64,000 nucleotides of DNA from Methanocella arvoryzae MRE50 (GCF_000063445.1 NC_009464.1:2604001-2668000), one strand, 5' to 3'. Positions 32,717 to 41,494 are shown, counted from the first letter of the stretch. Translations and numbers: made by a program. Notes: generated from the sequence alone by a model not told the origin.

Positions 32717-34147
32717 ATGGAGATGTTCATCAACGGCAAAGCAGTTCCAGCCAGATCTGGAAAGCGCTTCGGCGTGAATAACCCCGCGACCGGCGATCTC
32801 ATCGACACTGTGCCGGCCGGCGATATCGACGACGTCCGGGGGGCGGTGGACGCCTCCGAGGAAGCCTTCGAGAAATGGTCGGCCACTACGGCCCGGGAGC
32901 GGGGCAAAATTCTCTTCCGCTCGGCCCAGATCGTCCGCGATAGGACGAAAGACCTCGCCGTCCTGCTCACCTCTGAACAGGGCAAGCCTTTCAGGGAAGC
33001 CAGGGACGAAGTTCAAGGCTTTGCCAACACACTGGAGTATTTCGCGGGCATCTCCGCCAGCCTTCGCACAGGCCTCGTACCTCTGGCTCACGAGCGGTAT
33101 GGGGCAGTGCTGCGTAAGCCTATCGGCGTTTGCGGCGCAATCATCCCGTGGAACGTCCCGGTCCTGCTCATGAGCTGGAAAGTGGGGCCTGCACTGGTGG
33201 CAGGCAACACACTGGTGCTCAAGCCCGCCAGCACCGCCCCGCTGACATGCCTGCGACTTGCCGACATTATGAAAGAGGCCGGGCTGCCTGCCGGGGTCCT
33301 GAACGTCGTGACCGGCAGAGGCGACATCATCGGCGACGAGATCGCCAGAAACCCGCGGATTCGCAAAGTTTCATTCACCGGCAAGACCAGCACGGGCAAA
33401 CACCTCATGGAAGCCGCTTCGGCGAGCCTGAAACGGGTGACGCTGGAACTCGGCGGGAGCGACCCCATGATCGTGTGCGACGACGCCGACCTGAAAGCGG
33501 CAGTCGATGGCGCTGTCAGAGGCCGGTTCTACAACTGCGGCCAGACATGCACCGCGGTAAAGCGGCTGTTTGTCTTTGAGTCGATTGCAGACGAGTACAT
33601 TCGCCATCTCCATGCAAAGATCGCCTCCCTCAAAGTCGGCAACGGCATGGCCGACGGCGTAGACATGGGGCCCATGAATAACCGTAAGCAGCGAGATCGC
33701 ATTGCAGAAGTGGCCGAAACCGTCCGGGCGAACGGCGAGGGCAAGATCCTGTGTGGCGGAGAAGCGCCTAAAGGCCCCGACTTCGATAAGGGCTACTTCT
33801 ACCTGCCCACGCTCATAACCGACGTCGCACCCGACTCAATCCTGATGAGAGAAGAGATCTTCGGCCCCATCCTGCCGGTCGTGGTAGTCAAAGACCTCGA
33901 CGAAGCCATCGAGCGCGCCAATGACACCGTATACGGCCTCGGCTCCTCCATCTGGACAAAGAGCATCGAGCACGCCACCATCGGCTGCGAACGCCTCAAG
34001 TCCGGCATCACCTGGGTCAACCAGCACACCAAAGTCCCGCCCGATCTGCCCTTCGGCGGCATCAAGGACAGCGGCCTCGGGCGTGAGAATGGCCTTGAGG
34101 TCATCGACCAGTATACTGAGCTGAAAAGCGTGCTAATCAATCCATAG
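32717..34147 (+). CDS. NAD(P)-dependent aldehyde dehydrogenase
   Basis: From the ATG at 32717 the protein is 476 residues, the normal ALDH size. It shows GVCGAIIPWNVPVLLMSWK, the glycine turn SFTGKTSTGKHLM, the catalytic Glu in LELGGSDPM, the catalytic Cys in FYNCGQTCTAVKRL, and the end EIFGPILPVVVV and PFGGIKDSGLGREN. It resembles succinate-semialdehyde/lactaldehyde dehydrogenases; the substrate is not clear. The longer frame to 32522 reads through structured non-coding DNA and is rejected. It converges with the TrmB-V4R gene, 33 bases apart. Confidence 0.93.
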   Translation: MEMFINGKAVPARSGKRFGVNNPATGDLIDTVPAGDIDDVRGAVDASEEAFEKWSATTARERGKILFRSAQIVRDRTKDLAVLLTSEQGKPFREARDEVQGFANTLEYFAGISASLRTGLVPLAHERYGAVLRKPIGVCGAIIPWNVPVLLMSWKVGPALVAGNTLVLKPASTAPLTCLRLADIMKEAGLPAGVLNVVTGRGDIIGDEIARNPRIRKVSFTGKTSTGKHLMEAASASLKRVTLELGGSDPMIVCDDADLKAAVDGAVRGRFYNCGQTCTAVKRLFVFESIADEYIRHLHAKIASLKVGNGMADGVDMGPMNNRKQRDRIAEVAETVRANGEGKILCGGEAPKGPDFDKGYFYLPTLITDVAPDSILMREEIFGPILPVVVVKDLDEAIERANDTVYGLGSSIWTKSIEHATIGCERLKSGITWVNQHTKVPPDLPFGGIKDSGLGRENGLEVIDQYTELKSVLINP

Positions 34148-34180
34148 CACGCTTTTTCCTCAGATTTTTGTCCAAAAAGG

Positions 34181-35926
34181 CTATACTTTAGGCTTGTTAC
34201 GCTCCGATTTGATGGACTCGAAGAACTTGACGAGCTCGTTGCTGACTGCCTTGCGGTCTTTCTCAGCGGGGTAGAGGTGGAACTCGCAGAAGGGGTCGCC
34301 GCGGGAGATGCATTTTGTCTCGGAGCAGGCCATGTGGGTATTTTCGTAGACGTACTCTCCAAAAGACCTGAACGCGCTGCGGGCGGACTCGCAGATGTCG
34401 CTGTGGGCTGCCTTCTTCACTTCCAGCCTGGCCTCGGCTGAGTCTGTGCATATGATGGTGATCGTCTTATTTTCAGGGTCGGAGGTCTTGATGGCGAAGT
34501 GGCCGAGGTTGAGGCCGCTGAGGCGCTCGAAGTACTTTTTGATGCCTTCCTCGCCGTCTTTCACGACTTCTTTGGATATATACCGGTTGATCTCCGAAAT
34601 CCTCTCGGATACGTCGATCGATTTATCCCATAGCCTGTCGAAGTGCTCGGTGATGCGGGCGATCGTATCGTAGTGGTTCGTATATACGCCGATGTTTCCG
34701 CCGGAAGAGGAAGTGGCGCTTTCCCCGAGGAGGTTGAACAAAACTTCCTCGTCGTTCATGTACATGGATAAAATACTCTCTTCGAGCGGGTGCCTGATGT
34801 CTACTCCCAGCGCCTTCATGGTGTCGACAATGGCCGCGATGTCGCCGAATTTGCCTGCGAGCGTATGGCCCCGGCCGAAGTCGTTCCTGATGGAGACCAG
34901 TATCTGTGCTTTCAGGCCTTTGCCTGCTTTGCTCCTGATCTCAGCGATTATGGTGTTGAAATTGTAGACCAGCTGGTCCTGGGATATGACGCAGCGCAGG
35001 CGCGTCTGGGCATTGGACAGTATCATGCGCAGCACGCCGTCCAGCTCGACGTCTCCGTAGATGGGCGTGAGATGCTCTGGCTTGCGGCCAGTCTCTATCT
35101 CTGCCTTTTTAGAAGTCAGGTCCGGGGCGTTTCTCCACATGTGCCTGAACATGAGGCTTATCATTTTTGCCAGCTCTTTCTGGGACGTCCAGATGGCCGA
35201 CTCGTCCCCGCCTCCAGGCGTCGCCCTCACGAACAGCACCTCGGAATCGTCCACCACTACCACTCTGAGGAAGGCGTTTTCCTGCTCGGCGGGGTCCAGC
35301 ATATCCAGCCTGTCCGTGCTGTCCAGGTGCCTTATACTGGCCTTTTTCGACAGCCTCTCCACCATCGTGATGGTGTCTTTCTCGACCGGGAGCAGGAACT
35401 GGGCGGTAATTTTCCTTTTTTCCAGCGCTGCAATGTCCTGCTCGTAAGCAGCGGCAGTTAATAAGAAGCCCCGGTCGCTGGTGATGAATTTGAACGAAGA
35501 AGTAGCCCTGCCCATCATCTTGTGGATAAGATCCATGATGGCCCACCGGCCGTTATACAGCCGGACCTTTTCGCCGCTTTCCTCCTCTGACTTATTCCTG
35601 TTCTCGCTGATCATGCTGGTCAGGTCTTTGCCGATCGCTTCCAGAGACCTGATCGACTCCATGCGGTCCTGCAGCAGCTTGTTCAGGACTGTCTCGATGG
35701 GCACCGCCTGGTACTTGGCCACCTTTTCGGGGATTATGATGATGAGGCCTTTTTCGTGGAGCAGCTTGATGACAGAATAGACGTGGGGCCGGGGGATATC
35801 GCTGATGTCGGCCAGCGCGCTCGCTTTCTGGACTCCTCTGGTTGCCAGCGCGAGGTAAACCTTCGCCTCGTATTCGGTAAGGCCGAAAGAAGTCAGAGAA
35901 TCGACGGCCTTTTTGTCAATTTCCAA
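34181..35926 (-). CDS. TrmB-type regulator fused to a V4R-like sensor domain
   Basis: The 581-residue protein begins with a TrmB winged helix (SLTSFGLTEYEAKVYLALAT ... RPHVYSVIKLLHEKGLIIII). A PLD-like middle and further alpha-beta regions follow. A C-terminal domain (about 470-570) has FGEYVYENTHMACSETKCIS and RGDPFCEFHLYP, the Cys pattern of V4R (4-vinyl reductase) domains, which bind small molecules or metals. TTG 35926 is chosen with GGTGGAT before it. A 26-bp palindrome lies 14 bases upstream, so it probably controls its own gene. It is divergent from an ABC exporter. Confidence 0.85.
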   Translation of the reverse strand: MEIDKKAVDSLTSFGLTEYEAKVYLALATRGVQKASALADISDIPRPHVYSVIKLLHEKGLIIIIPEKVAKYQAVPIETVLNKLLQDRMESIRSLEAIGKDLTSMISENRNKSEEESGEKVRLYNGRWAIMDLIHKMMGRATSSFKFITSDRGFLLTAAAYEQDIAALEKRKITAQFLLPVEKDTITMVERLSKKASIRHLDSTDRLDMLDPAEQENAFLRVVVVDDSEVLFVRATPGGGDESAIWTSQKELAKMISLMFRHMWRNAPDLTSKKAEIETGRKPEHLTPIYGDVELDGVLRMILSNAQTRLRCVISQDQLVYNFNTIIAEIRSKAGKGLKAQILVSIRNDFGRGHTLAGKFGDIAAIVDTMKALGVDIRHPLEESILSMYMNDEEVLFNLLGESATSSSGGNIGVYTNHYDTIARITEHFDRLWDKSIDVSERISEINRYISKEVVKDGEEGIKKYFERLSGLNLGHFAIKTSDPENKTITIICTDSAEARLEVKKAAHSDICESARSAFRSFGEYVYENTHMACSETKCISRGDPFCEFHLYPAEKDRKAVSNELVKFFESIKSERNKPKV

Positions 35927-35940
35927 GCATCCACCCCATG

Positions 35941-35966
35941 GTAGTACAACATGGATGTTGTACTAC
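35941..35966 (-). promoter_or_regulatory. Palindromic operator before the TrmB-V4R gene
   Basis: The arms GTAGTACAACAT and ATGTTGTACTAC are exact complements separated by GG. A TATA-like sequence (TTATACTAAAAG on the minus strand) lies just upstream, so the palindrome should cover the start of transcription of the regulator gene. It shares the TTGTAC/GTACAA core with the palindrome before the aldehyde dehydrogenase. Confidence 0.65.
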
Positions 35967-36088
35967 TCAAACCTTCTTTCAAACTTTTAGTATAACAATA
36001 TGTCGGTTTTGTTTCAGTATTGCGATATAGAGTATTTATAGAAAAAAGGTTTCATACATAACAATCCTAATTACCGGAAGATGATGCT

Positions 36089-37018
36089 ATGAACGCGATC
36101 GAAACGCATGGACTGAAGAAGCAGTTCGGTAAGATCGTCGCCGTCAACGATTTGAACCTGTCCGTCGAGGAGGGCAAGATCTACGGCTTCCTGGGCCCTA
36201 ACGGAGCGGGAAAATCGACGACGATCAGCATGCTCATGGGGTTTACGAAGCCCAATGGCGGCTCTGCGAAAGTCCTTGGCTATGACATTATCACTCAGCA
36301 CTACGAGATTCGCAAGCTGACGGGCTACCTGCCCGAGAGGCCGGCGTTTTACGAAAACATGACGGGCGCCGACAACATGCAGTACTTTGGCAAACTGATC
36401 GGCGCGGAAGACCTGGAGCAGCGGATCCCGGAACTCCTTGCACAGGTGGGCCTCGAAGGCCGCGGCGACGACCGGGTGAAGGGGTACTCTCACGGCATGC
36501 GGCAGAGGCTGGGCATCGCAATAGCTCTGCTGGGCAATCCTAAGCTGCTGATCCTGGACGAGCCGACCACCGGCCTGGACCCACAGGGCTCCCATGACAT
36601 CCGGGAGATCATCAGGAAGCTCAAAAAGGACAATGTCACGATCTTCCTCTCCTCCCACATCCTGCACGAGGTGCAGGAGATCAGCGACGTGGTCGGGATC
36701 ATCAAAGCCGGGCACATGCTTGTCCAGACACCCATCGAGAATTTCCTGAGGAGTAGCAAGGGCACCCTGGCCGCCTTCGAGATTTCCTCGCCTATGATCG
36801 ACGACAGGTTTGTGGAGACCGCCAGGAAAGTCAAGGGTGTGGAGAGCGCCAGCATCCTGGACGGCAGGCTGCACCTGACCATGGACGAGCCAGCGGTCGC
36901 AGAAGACGTCAACGCAGCCCTGGTCGGAGCAGGCTTCCGGGTCCGGGAGATCAAGGAAATCGTGCCGACGCTGGAGGACGCGTTCCTCAAGGTGATCGGA
37001 GAGAAAAAGGAGGGGTAA
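36089..37018 (+). CDS. ABC-2 type exporter ATP-binding protein
   Basis: The 309-residue protein has Walker A GPNGAGKST, the Q-loop region YLPERPAFYENMT, signature SHGMRQRLGIAIA, Walker B LLILDEPTTGLDP and the switch His in LSSHILHEVQ. A C-terminal accessory region of about 80 residues follows, as in drug and antibiotic exporters. The permease starts one base after this stop. A TATA-like GAGTATTTATAG stands about 60 bases before the start. It is divergent from the TrmB-V4R regulator, which may control it. Confidence 0.93.
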   Translation: MNAIETHGLKKQFGKIVAVNDLNLSVEEGKIYGFLGPNGAGKSTTISMLMGFTKPNGGSAKVLGYDIITQHYEIRKLTGYLPERPAFYENMTGADNMQYFGKLIGAEDLEQRIPELLAQVGLEGRGDDRVKGYSHGMRQRLGIAIALLGNPKLLILDEPTTGLDPQGSHDIREIIRKLKKDNVTIFLSSHILHEVQEISDVVGIIKAGHMLVQTPIENFLRSSKGTLAAFEISSPMIDDRFVETARKVKGVESASILDGRLHLTMDEPAVAEDVNAALVGAGFRVREIKEIVPTLEDAFLKVIGEKKEG

Positions 37019-37019
37019 C

Positions 37020-37871
37020 ATGGCGATCAGCGGCAAAGAAATCCAGAACATTCAGACGATCGCGGTCAAGGAGTTCAAAGACAACCTGAAGTCTAAGCGA
37101 TTCATCATCCTGGGCATATTCTACTTCGGGTTTGCCCTGCTGCTCACCTTCGCAGTGGTCATGATGACCCGTACGGAAAGTTTCAAGCCCCACATGGTGC
37201 TGGCCATCATGAGCAACCTGAACATCGTGCTGGCACTCCTCGCGGTCATCGTCTCGTCCGACACCATCTCCATGGAGCGGAAGGACCGCACCATTCTGCA
37301 GCTGCTGTCCAAACCGGTAGACCGAAGCTCCGTCATCTTCGGCAAATTCCTGGGGTGCCTGAGCGTGGTCGCTGCTCTGTTCCTTGCCAGCGCTATCTTC
37401 GCATACCTTGCGACTGCTGTCCTGACAGGCAAGTACCCTGCGGCAGGCGATCTGCTTCCAGTAGCCGGAGGCCTGATCTCGATGGTTCTGATGCTATCTG
37501 TATACGTCGCCATAGGCGTGCTGATATCCACGGTCACTAAGAACCCGTTCATCTCCATCATCGGCTCTATCATGGCGTGGATCGGCCTGTGGTTCTCCAG
37601 TATCATCGGCAACATCGTCGGCTACAACGTAGCTTCGGGCGGAGCCATATTCTTCCTGGGCGGCTTCGAAGACTACCCGATCTACGCTAAGATCATGGTA
37701 TGGATTGACCCGCTGGCCCACGATATCATGCCTCAGCTGCTCGACCCGGCAATGGAGCAGACGGCGGTGGGCATGCCTCTCTGGGCAAACGTCGTATTCC
37801 TCGTAGTCTACACGGCGGTACTGCTGATCATATCTATACTGCTGTTCGAGAACCAGGACATGTCGGCCTGA
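37020..37871 (+). CDS. ABC-2 type exporter permease
   Basis: The 283-residue membrane protein has six predicted helices (first at about 30-48 and the last near the C-terminus), with the phrase MERKDRTILQLLSKPVDR in the loop after helix 2. This is typical of ABC-2 membrane subunits (NosY-like). It pairs with the ATPase encoded immediately before. Substrates cannot be told. Confidence 0.9.
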   Translation: MAISGKEIQNIQTIAVKEFKDNLKSKRFIILGIFYFGFALLLTFAVVMMTRTESFKPHMVLAIMSNLNIVLALLAVIVSSDTISMERKDRTILQLLSKPVDRSSVIFGKFLGCLSVVAALFLASAIFAYLATAVLTGKYPAAGDLLPVAGGLISMVLMLSVYVAIGVLISTVTKNPFISIIGSIMAWIGLWFSSIIGNIVGYNVASGGAIFFLGGFEDYPIYAKIMVWIDPLAHDIMPQLLDPAMEQTAVGMPLWANVVFLVVYTAVLLIISILLFENQDMSA

Positions 37872-37905
37872 ACCGGCCGGCACCCTTCTTTTTCGGGCGC
37901 ACAAG

Positions 37906-39192
37906 GTGGAAAACGTGTACAGCATAGGGTCATACATATCGAGAGTCAGGCAGTTCACGCCAAATGCCCGGAAATTTTTAGCCTACGAGTTCTTTTTGGC
38001 GCTCAACGCGGGCATCTACGGGGTCATCTTCAACCTCTACGTGCTCAAGCTGGGCTACCACGAGGACTTCCTCGGCCTGATCCTGTCTGTCATGTCGGTC
38101 TCGACAGGGCTGTTTGCACTGCCTGCAGCGATAGTCTGCGATCGGATCGGACGGAAAAATACGCTGGTACTTTCCAGCATACTGCTGGCAGTCGCCCTGG
38201 CCCTGCTTTACACGATCGCTACCGGGTGGATGCTGCTGTTCATGGGAGTTTGCTATGGCATAGCCATGGCGTTCTCTATCGTCGCCGGCAACCCGTTCAT
38301 GGCAGAGAACTCATCCGGGGAAGAGCGGATGTACCTCTTTTCAATGAACTCCGTAGTCTATACCGTGGCGGCCATATTCGGCAACCTGTGCGGCGGTATG
38401 CTGCCGACGGTCATCGCGGGAGCGGCCGGTGTCAGCCCTGAGGCGGTGCTGCCCTACCGGTACACGCTCTACCTGTCCCTTATCGCAGTCCTGATCACTC
38501 TGGTACCACTGGCGATGATAAAGGAAAACCGGCCTCCGGTGGCGGACCGATCCGAACGGCTCAGGATGGTGGCTCAGGTCATCAGGACACCTACTGTGCA
38601 GCGGCTCGTCGCCGTCAACATCCTCATCGGCATCGGGGCAGGCATGATCGTGCCCTTCTTCAACGTGTACTTCCACAAAGTGCTGGCCGCACCGACTGAG
38701 CAGATCGGCGTCATATTCTCAATCGGCCAGGTGACGATGATTATCGGACTGCTGCTGATCCCTCTGCTGACCGAGCGTGTCGGCAAAGTCCGGACCATCG
38801 CCATCACCCAGCTCCTGTCGATACCCTTCCTCATCCTGATCGCCGTGACCACGAACATCTACCTCGCAGGGTTCGCCTACGTCATGCGGATGACCTTCAT
38901 GAACATGGCCAACCCGGCCATCTCTAACTTCAACATGGAACTCCTCGGCGACCGGGAACGGGCTACCGTCAGCAGCTTAACATCGATGGGCTGGTATCTC
39001 TTCCTGGCCTTGAGCACCTACGTAAGCGGCATCATGATGGCCAATGACAACTACCTCCTGCCATACATGATCACGTGTGTGGTATACCTGCTCGCAGCAG
39101 TCGCTTACTACGTGTTCTTCATGAAGATAGAGCGGGAAAAAGAGTCTTCCGCGAGTGCAGTAGTCCTTACCATCCAGACGAGAAAAATCTAA
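37906..39192 (+). CDS. Major facilitator superfamily transporter
   Basis: The 428-residue protein has 12 predicted helices, with MFS motif A-like loop AAIVCDRIGRKNTLVLSSI after helix 2 and a central cytoplasmic loop (IKENRPPVADRSERLRMV). A GTG start is used, 34 bases after the permease stop, so the exporter and carrier may be one operon. Multidrug or small-molecule efflux is likely. Confidence 0.88.
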   Translation: MENVYSIGSYISRVRQFTPNARKFLAYEFFLALNAGIYGVIFNLYVLKLGYHEDFLGLILSVMSVSTGLFALPAAIVCDRIGRKNTLVLSSILLAVALALLYTIATGWMLLFMGVCYGIAMAFSIVAGNPFMAENSSGEERMYLFSMNSVVYTVAAIFGNLCGGMLPTVIAGAAGVSPEAVLPYRYTLYLSLIAVLITLVPLAMIKENRPPVADRSERLRMVAQVIRTPTVQRLVAVNILIGIGAGMIVPFFNVYFHKVLAAPTEQIGVIFSIGQVTMIIGLLLIPLLTERVGKVRTIAITQLLSIPFLILIAVTTNIYLAGFAYVMRMTFMNMANPAISNFNMELLGDRERATVSSLTSMGWYLFLALSTYVSGIMMANDNYLLPYMITCVVYLLAAVAYYVFFMKIEREKESSASAVVLTIQTRKI

Positions 39193-39266
39193 CTTGAACT
39201 ACTTCGGCGCAAAGGCGAAAAGAACTTAGGGAAAAGCGTCGCAGAGATGCTCTCTGTTTGTCCAGA

Positions 39267-39354
39267 TTCGGTGAGACAGCAACACTATCGCTGCGCTGTG
39301 CGTTCTCTGGTTGCCCGGGTTCGGTGAGACAGCAACACTATCGCTGCGCTGTGC
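39267..39354 (+). repeat. Two 35-bp direct repeats
   Basis: Identical 35-base units start at 39267 and 39320, 18 bases apart. Each starts TTCGGTGAGACAGC and ends with ATCGCTGCGCTGTGC, the framing word also seen at 28.1 kb. Only two units exist and the spacing does not grow, so this is not a CRISPR. Confidence 0.8.
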
Positions 39355-39360
39355 CTGGAC

Positions 39361-39478
39361 ACAGATTGTACAGATGATACAGATTAGACAGATGATCGTC
39401 GAATCAGGCTGGTAAAGGCGACCATTACCTGTTTTATCTACGATATTCCTCTGTGCAATCTGTACAATCTGTTAAATC
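39361..39478. repeat. Left half of AATCTGTG word-array palindrome, copy 2 (split by the insertion sequence)
   Basis: Words ACAGATT/ACAGATGATACAGATT on the left and CTGTGCAATCTGTACAATC on the right are followed at once by the insertion sequence. The remainder (AATCTGTGTCCCGGCACAGC, then GCAGCGTT) continues after it at 40872-40900. The same framing word GCTGCGCTGTGC occurs on both sides. Confidence 0.75.
39473..39478 (+). repeat. Target-site duplication (left)
   Basis: TAAATC directly before the left terminal repeat equals the six bases directly after the right one (40871-40876). Confidence 0.8.
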
Positions 39479-40870
39479 CAGTATCCACGTGGTGTGTGGT
39501 GGTGGTTGGGTGGGTGTGGTTTGTGTGGGGTGGGATTGGTGTGCTTATCCGGGGGCGGGCTTATTTACGAGTCGGTGTTAAAAATTGGGGGTTTAATAGG
39601 TTTTTGTTGATAGCCTGAGCTATCCGGTTGGCTGTTACCAGGCAACTTTTAGGTGTTTTGAGATCATGTTGTCTGGTCTCTTAGGTAGTTGTAAAATTCT
39701 TTCCAAAAATTGTTTCAGCATGTTTTTCATCTGGTTAACAGTGATCTTTGCTTTTTGATGTGTCTTTTTCATGATGCCGTGCAGGTTCAGGATTAGGTGG
39801 CTTAAACCGAATACTAAGGTGCGGTAACCGTGATTCCGACTGTTTGTTTTTATCGTGTACTCCTTAGTCTCTTTATACCCGTTCTCGATATTCCAACGGT
39901 TAGTGTACGCTTCAGCAAGAATTGTGAAACTCATCCTGGTTACCGGGAGGTTGGTAGCGAAGCCACAGTACGCTTCAATTCCAAGATCCTCGAGGTACAC
40001 GTCATACGTGTACTCCAAAGACTCCCCACCACGCATCGTGTACTTCCAATGAGACACTCCGGTAAGCTCTAACAACCGGTACAGGAGGGACATGCTACCA
40101 TACTGTTTCACCGGTATAATGTACTTGTAACCCTGCTTGTCCACTGTTTTCATAACACTGCTCAGGTAGAATCCTTTATCCATGAGCACTGCGAAAACAC
40201 TGAGTTCCTCCGGGACCAACTTTAAAAGTCGTTCCACCACCCGGTCCAGGGGTTCATCCCTCTTTTTAGGCGTAACCCCCAAAGTGAATTTAAAGTTCTT
40301 CGCCACGATACTGATCGAGGCATACCGGAGAACACTAACCCGTTTCTTCTTCCGCCCCTCCATCTTCAAAGTACGATGCACATATTCATTATCGACTCCA
40401 TAATACCGTTTATCCGTAGTATCAATAGCCAAGAGGACCGGTGAATCCACGATATCCGGACAATACTGAACCGCTCTTTTCCATAACAACTTGAAAGAAT
40501 GATACAGAAGCAGGTTCACCCCGCAAGTGATCTCTTCAATACTCATCCGCCCCAAGAATACAAAGAGTTGATCGCTGCTGAAAAACAATTTTTCAGACAA
40601 ATCCTCCATACTAGTCTTTTCCAACGCACACCAGATCAATAGGAGGAAATACCAACCAGCCCTACTGAACTGGAAGTATGCATTAAACACCCGAGATAAA
40701 GACTTTAAACCAACACACTTATGATTCACATCTGAGGGCGGAAGAGGCTGTCTCATACGTTATTACCACAAACCATGAGATAACCCCGCCCCCACACAAA
40801 TACCTCACTTTACTCCACCCCCCAAACCACCAGCAACCCAACCACCAACACCACAAACACGGGGATACTG
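39479..40870 (-). mobile_element. Complete insertion sequence, about 1.39 kb
   Basis: Ends are CAGTATCC (39479-39486) and GGATACTG (40863-40870), with imperfect matching for about 45 bases more (both ends are rich in TGGTGGTTGGGT-type sequence). It carries one transposase gene on the minus strand. A 6-bp duplication TAAATC flanks it. The low base-pair divergence of the ends and the intact gene suggest a fairly recent insertion. Confidence 0.85.
39635..40756 (-). CDS. DDE transposase, IS4-superfamily type
   Basis: The 373-residue protein shows the DDE pattern: first Asp in LLAIDTTDKRYYG, second Asp in VFAVLMDKGFYLSS, and the Glu in NRWNIENGYKETKEY (Y-RE-like). It is intact and has no frameshift. 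It is flanked by 156 bases on the left and about 114 on the right to the terminal repeats. Exact IS family (ISH3-like or another IS4 relative) is not decided here. Confidence 0.88.
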   Translation of the reverse strand: MRQPLPPSDVNHKCVGLKSLSRVFNAYFQFSRAGWYFLLLIWCALEKTSMEDLSEKLFFSSDQLFVFLGRMSIEEITCGVNLLLYHSFKLLWKRAVQYCPDIVDSPVLLAIDTTDKRYYGVDNEYVHRTLKMEGRKKKRVSVLRYASISIVAKNFKFTLGVTPKKRDEPLDRVVERLLKLVPEELSVFAVLMDKGFYLSSVMKTVDKQGYKYIIPVKQYGSMSLLYRLLELTGVSHWKYTMRGGESLEYTYDVYLEDLGIEAYCGFATNLPVTRMSFTILAEAYTNRWNIENGYKETKEYTIKTNSRNHGYRTLVFGLSHLILNLHGIMKKTHQKAKITVNQMKNMLKQFLERILQLPKRPDNMISKHLKVAW

Positions 40871-40876
40871 TAAATC
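40871..40876 (+). repeat. Target-site duplication (right)
   Basis: TAAATC, identical to 39473-39478. Removing the element and one copy restores an uninterrupted AATCTGTG-type repeat. Confidence 0.8.
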
Positions 40877-41068
40877 TGTGTCCCGGCACAGCGCAGCGTT
40901 CGTCATTGTATCGCCCGCAATGGACGCCTGCTTGCAGGCGGCCTGGCGGGCGAACTAGTGGTATAAGATCATACCGATTCTCTAGTAAGGATACTATCTC
41001 CTTACCGTATAACGAACACGAAATATGAGACAGCTTGCTTAGAGTCTTTGCGATTCATATGCCACTTG
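40877..41068. other. Spacer after the insertion sequence
   Basis: It contains the right half of the split repeat (GCACAGCGCAGCGTT at 40886-40900) and then a GC-rich hairpin with CGCCTGC / GCAGGCG near 40925-40940 framed by GCCCGC/GCGGGC. No gene is seen. Confidence 0.6.
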
Positions 41069-41494
41069 TTATTGAATGACGCTGTCGATGTTATCGAAGC
41101 TTTCCCAGTCGTCATCTTCGCCGGAGCCGTAAGCGGTGACAGTGAAGGGCACGACGGGGTTGACGTCGGCGACCTCGATGAGGGTGAGGTACCGTTTCTT
41201 CGAGAGCTTTTCTTTTTCGGTTTCGGTCAGCTGTAGTTTTTCGTCGTGGTCATCGAGAATCGACTCATTTTCTTCAGGGGTCAGCTTCGGGGAGTCGTAG
41301 ACTTTGCTGACGACCGCCGTGGCCTTGACTCTGCTGGTCCCGTTGCCGGTGGTGAAAAAGAGCATGTCACCCGCCTTCACTTTGCCGTAGGGGGCCCGCT
41401 TGCCCAGCGAACCTCTGACAATCGCCCGGCGCTCGCCCGATAGTAGTTCCTTCAGCTCTGCGGATGATCTGGTGACATATACAATGTGATCCAT
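41069..41494 (-). CDS. PUA/ASCH-like domain protein
   Basis: The 141-residue protein starts MDHIVYVTRSSAELKELLSG and continues with GKVKAGDMLFFTTG and RVKATAVVSKVYD, a beta-barrel pattern like ASCH/EVE/PUA-fold proteins, which bind RNA or modified bases. A charged helix (LTETEKEKLSKKRYL) and a beta strand follow. An acidic C-terminus (GSGEDDDWESFDN) is unusual. Confidence in the fold is moderate; function is not known. Confidence 0.6.
   Translation of the reverse strand: MDHIVYVTRSSAELKELLSGERRAIVRGSLGKRAPYGKVKAGDMLFFTTGNGTSRVKATAVVSKVYDSPKLTPEENESILDDHDEKLQLTETEKEKLSKKRYLTLIEVADVNPVVPFTVTAYGSGEDDDWESFDNIDSVIQ

Noticed and set aside
39267-39354. Two 35-base repeats with an 18-base gap looked like the start of a CRISPR array.
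   Set aside because: Only two units, a gap far shorter than usual spacers, and no cas gene in the window.
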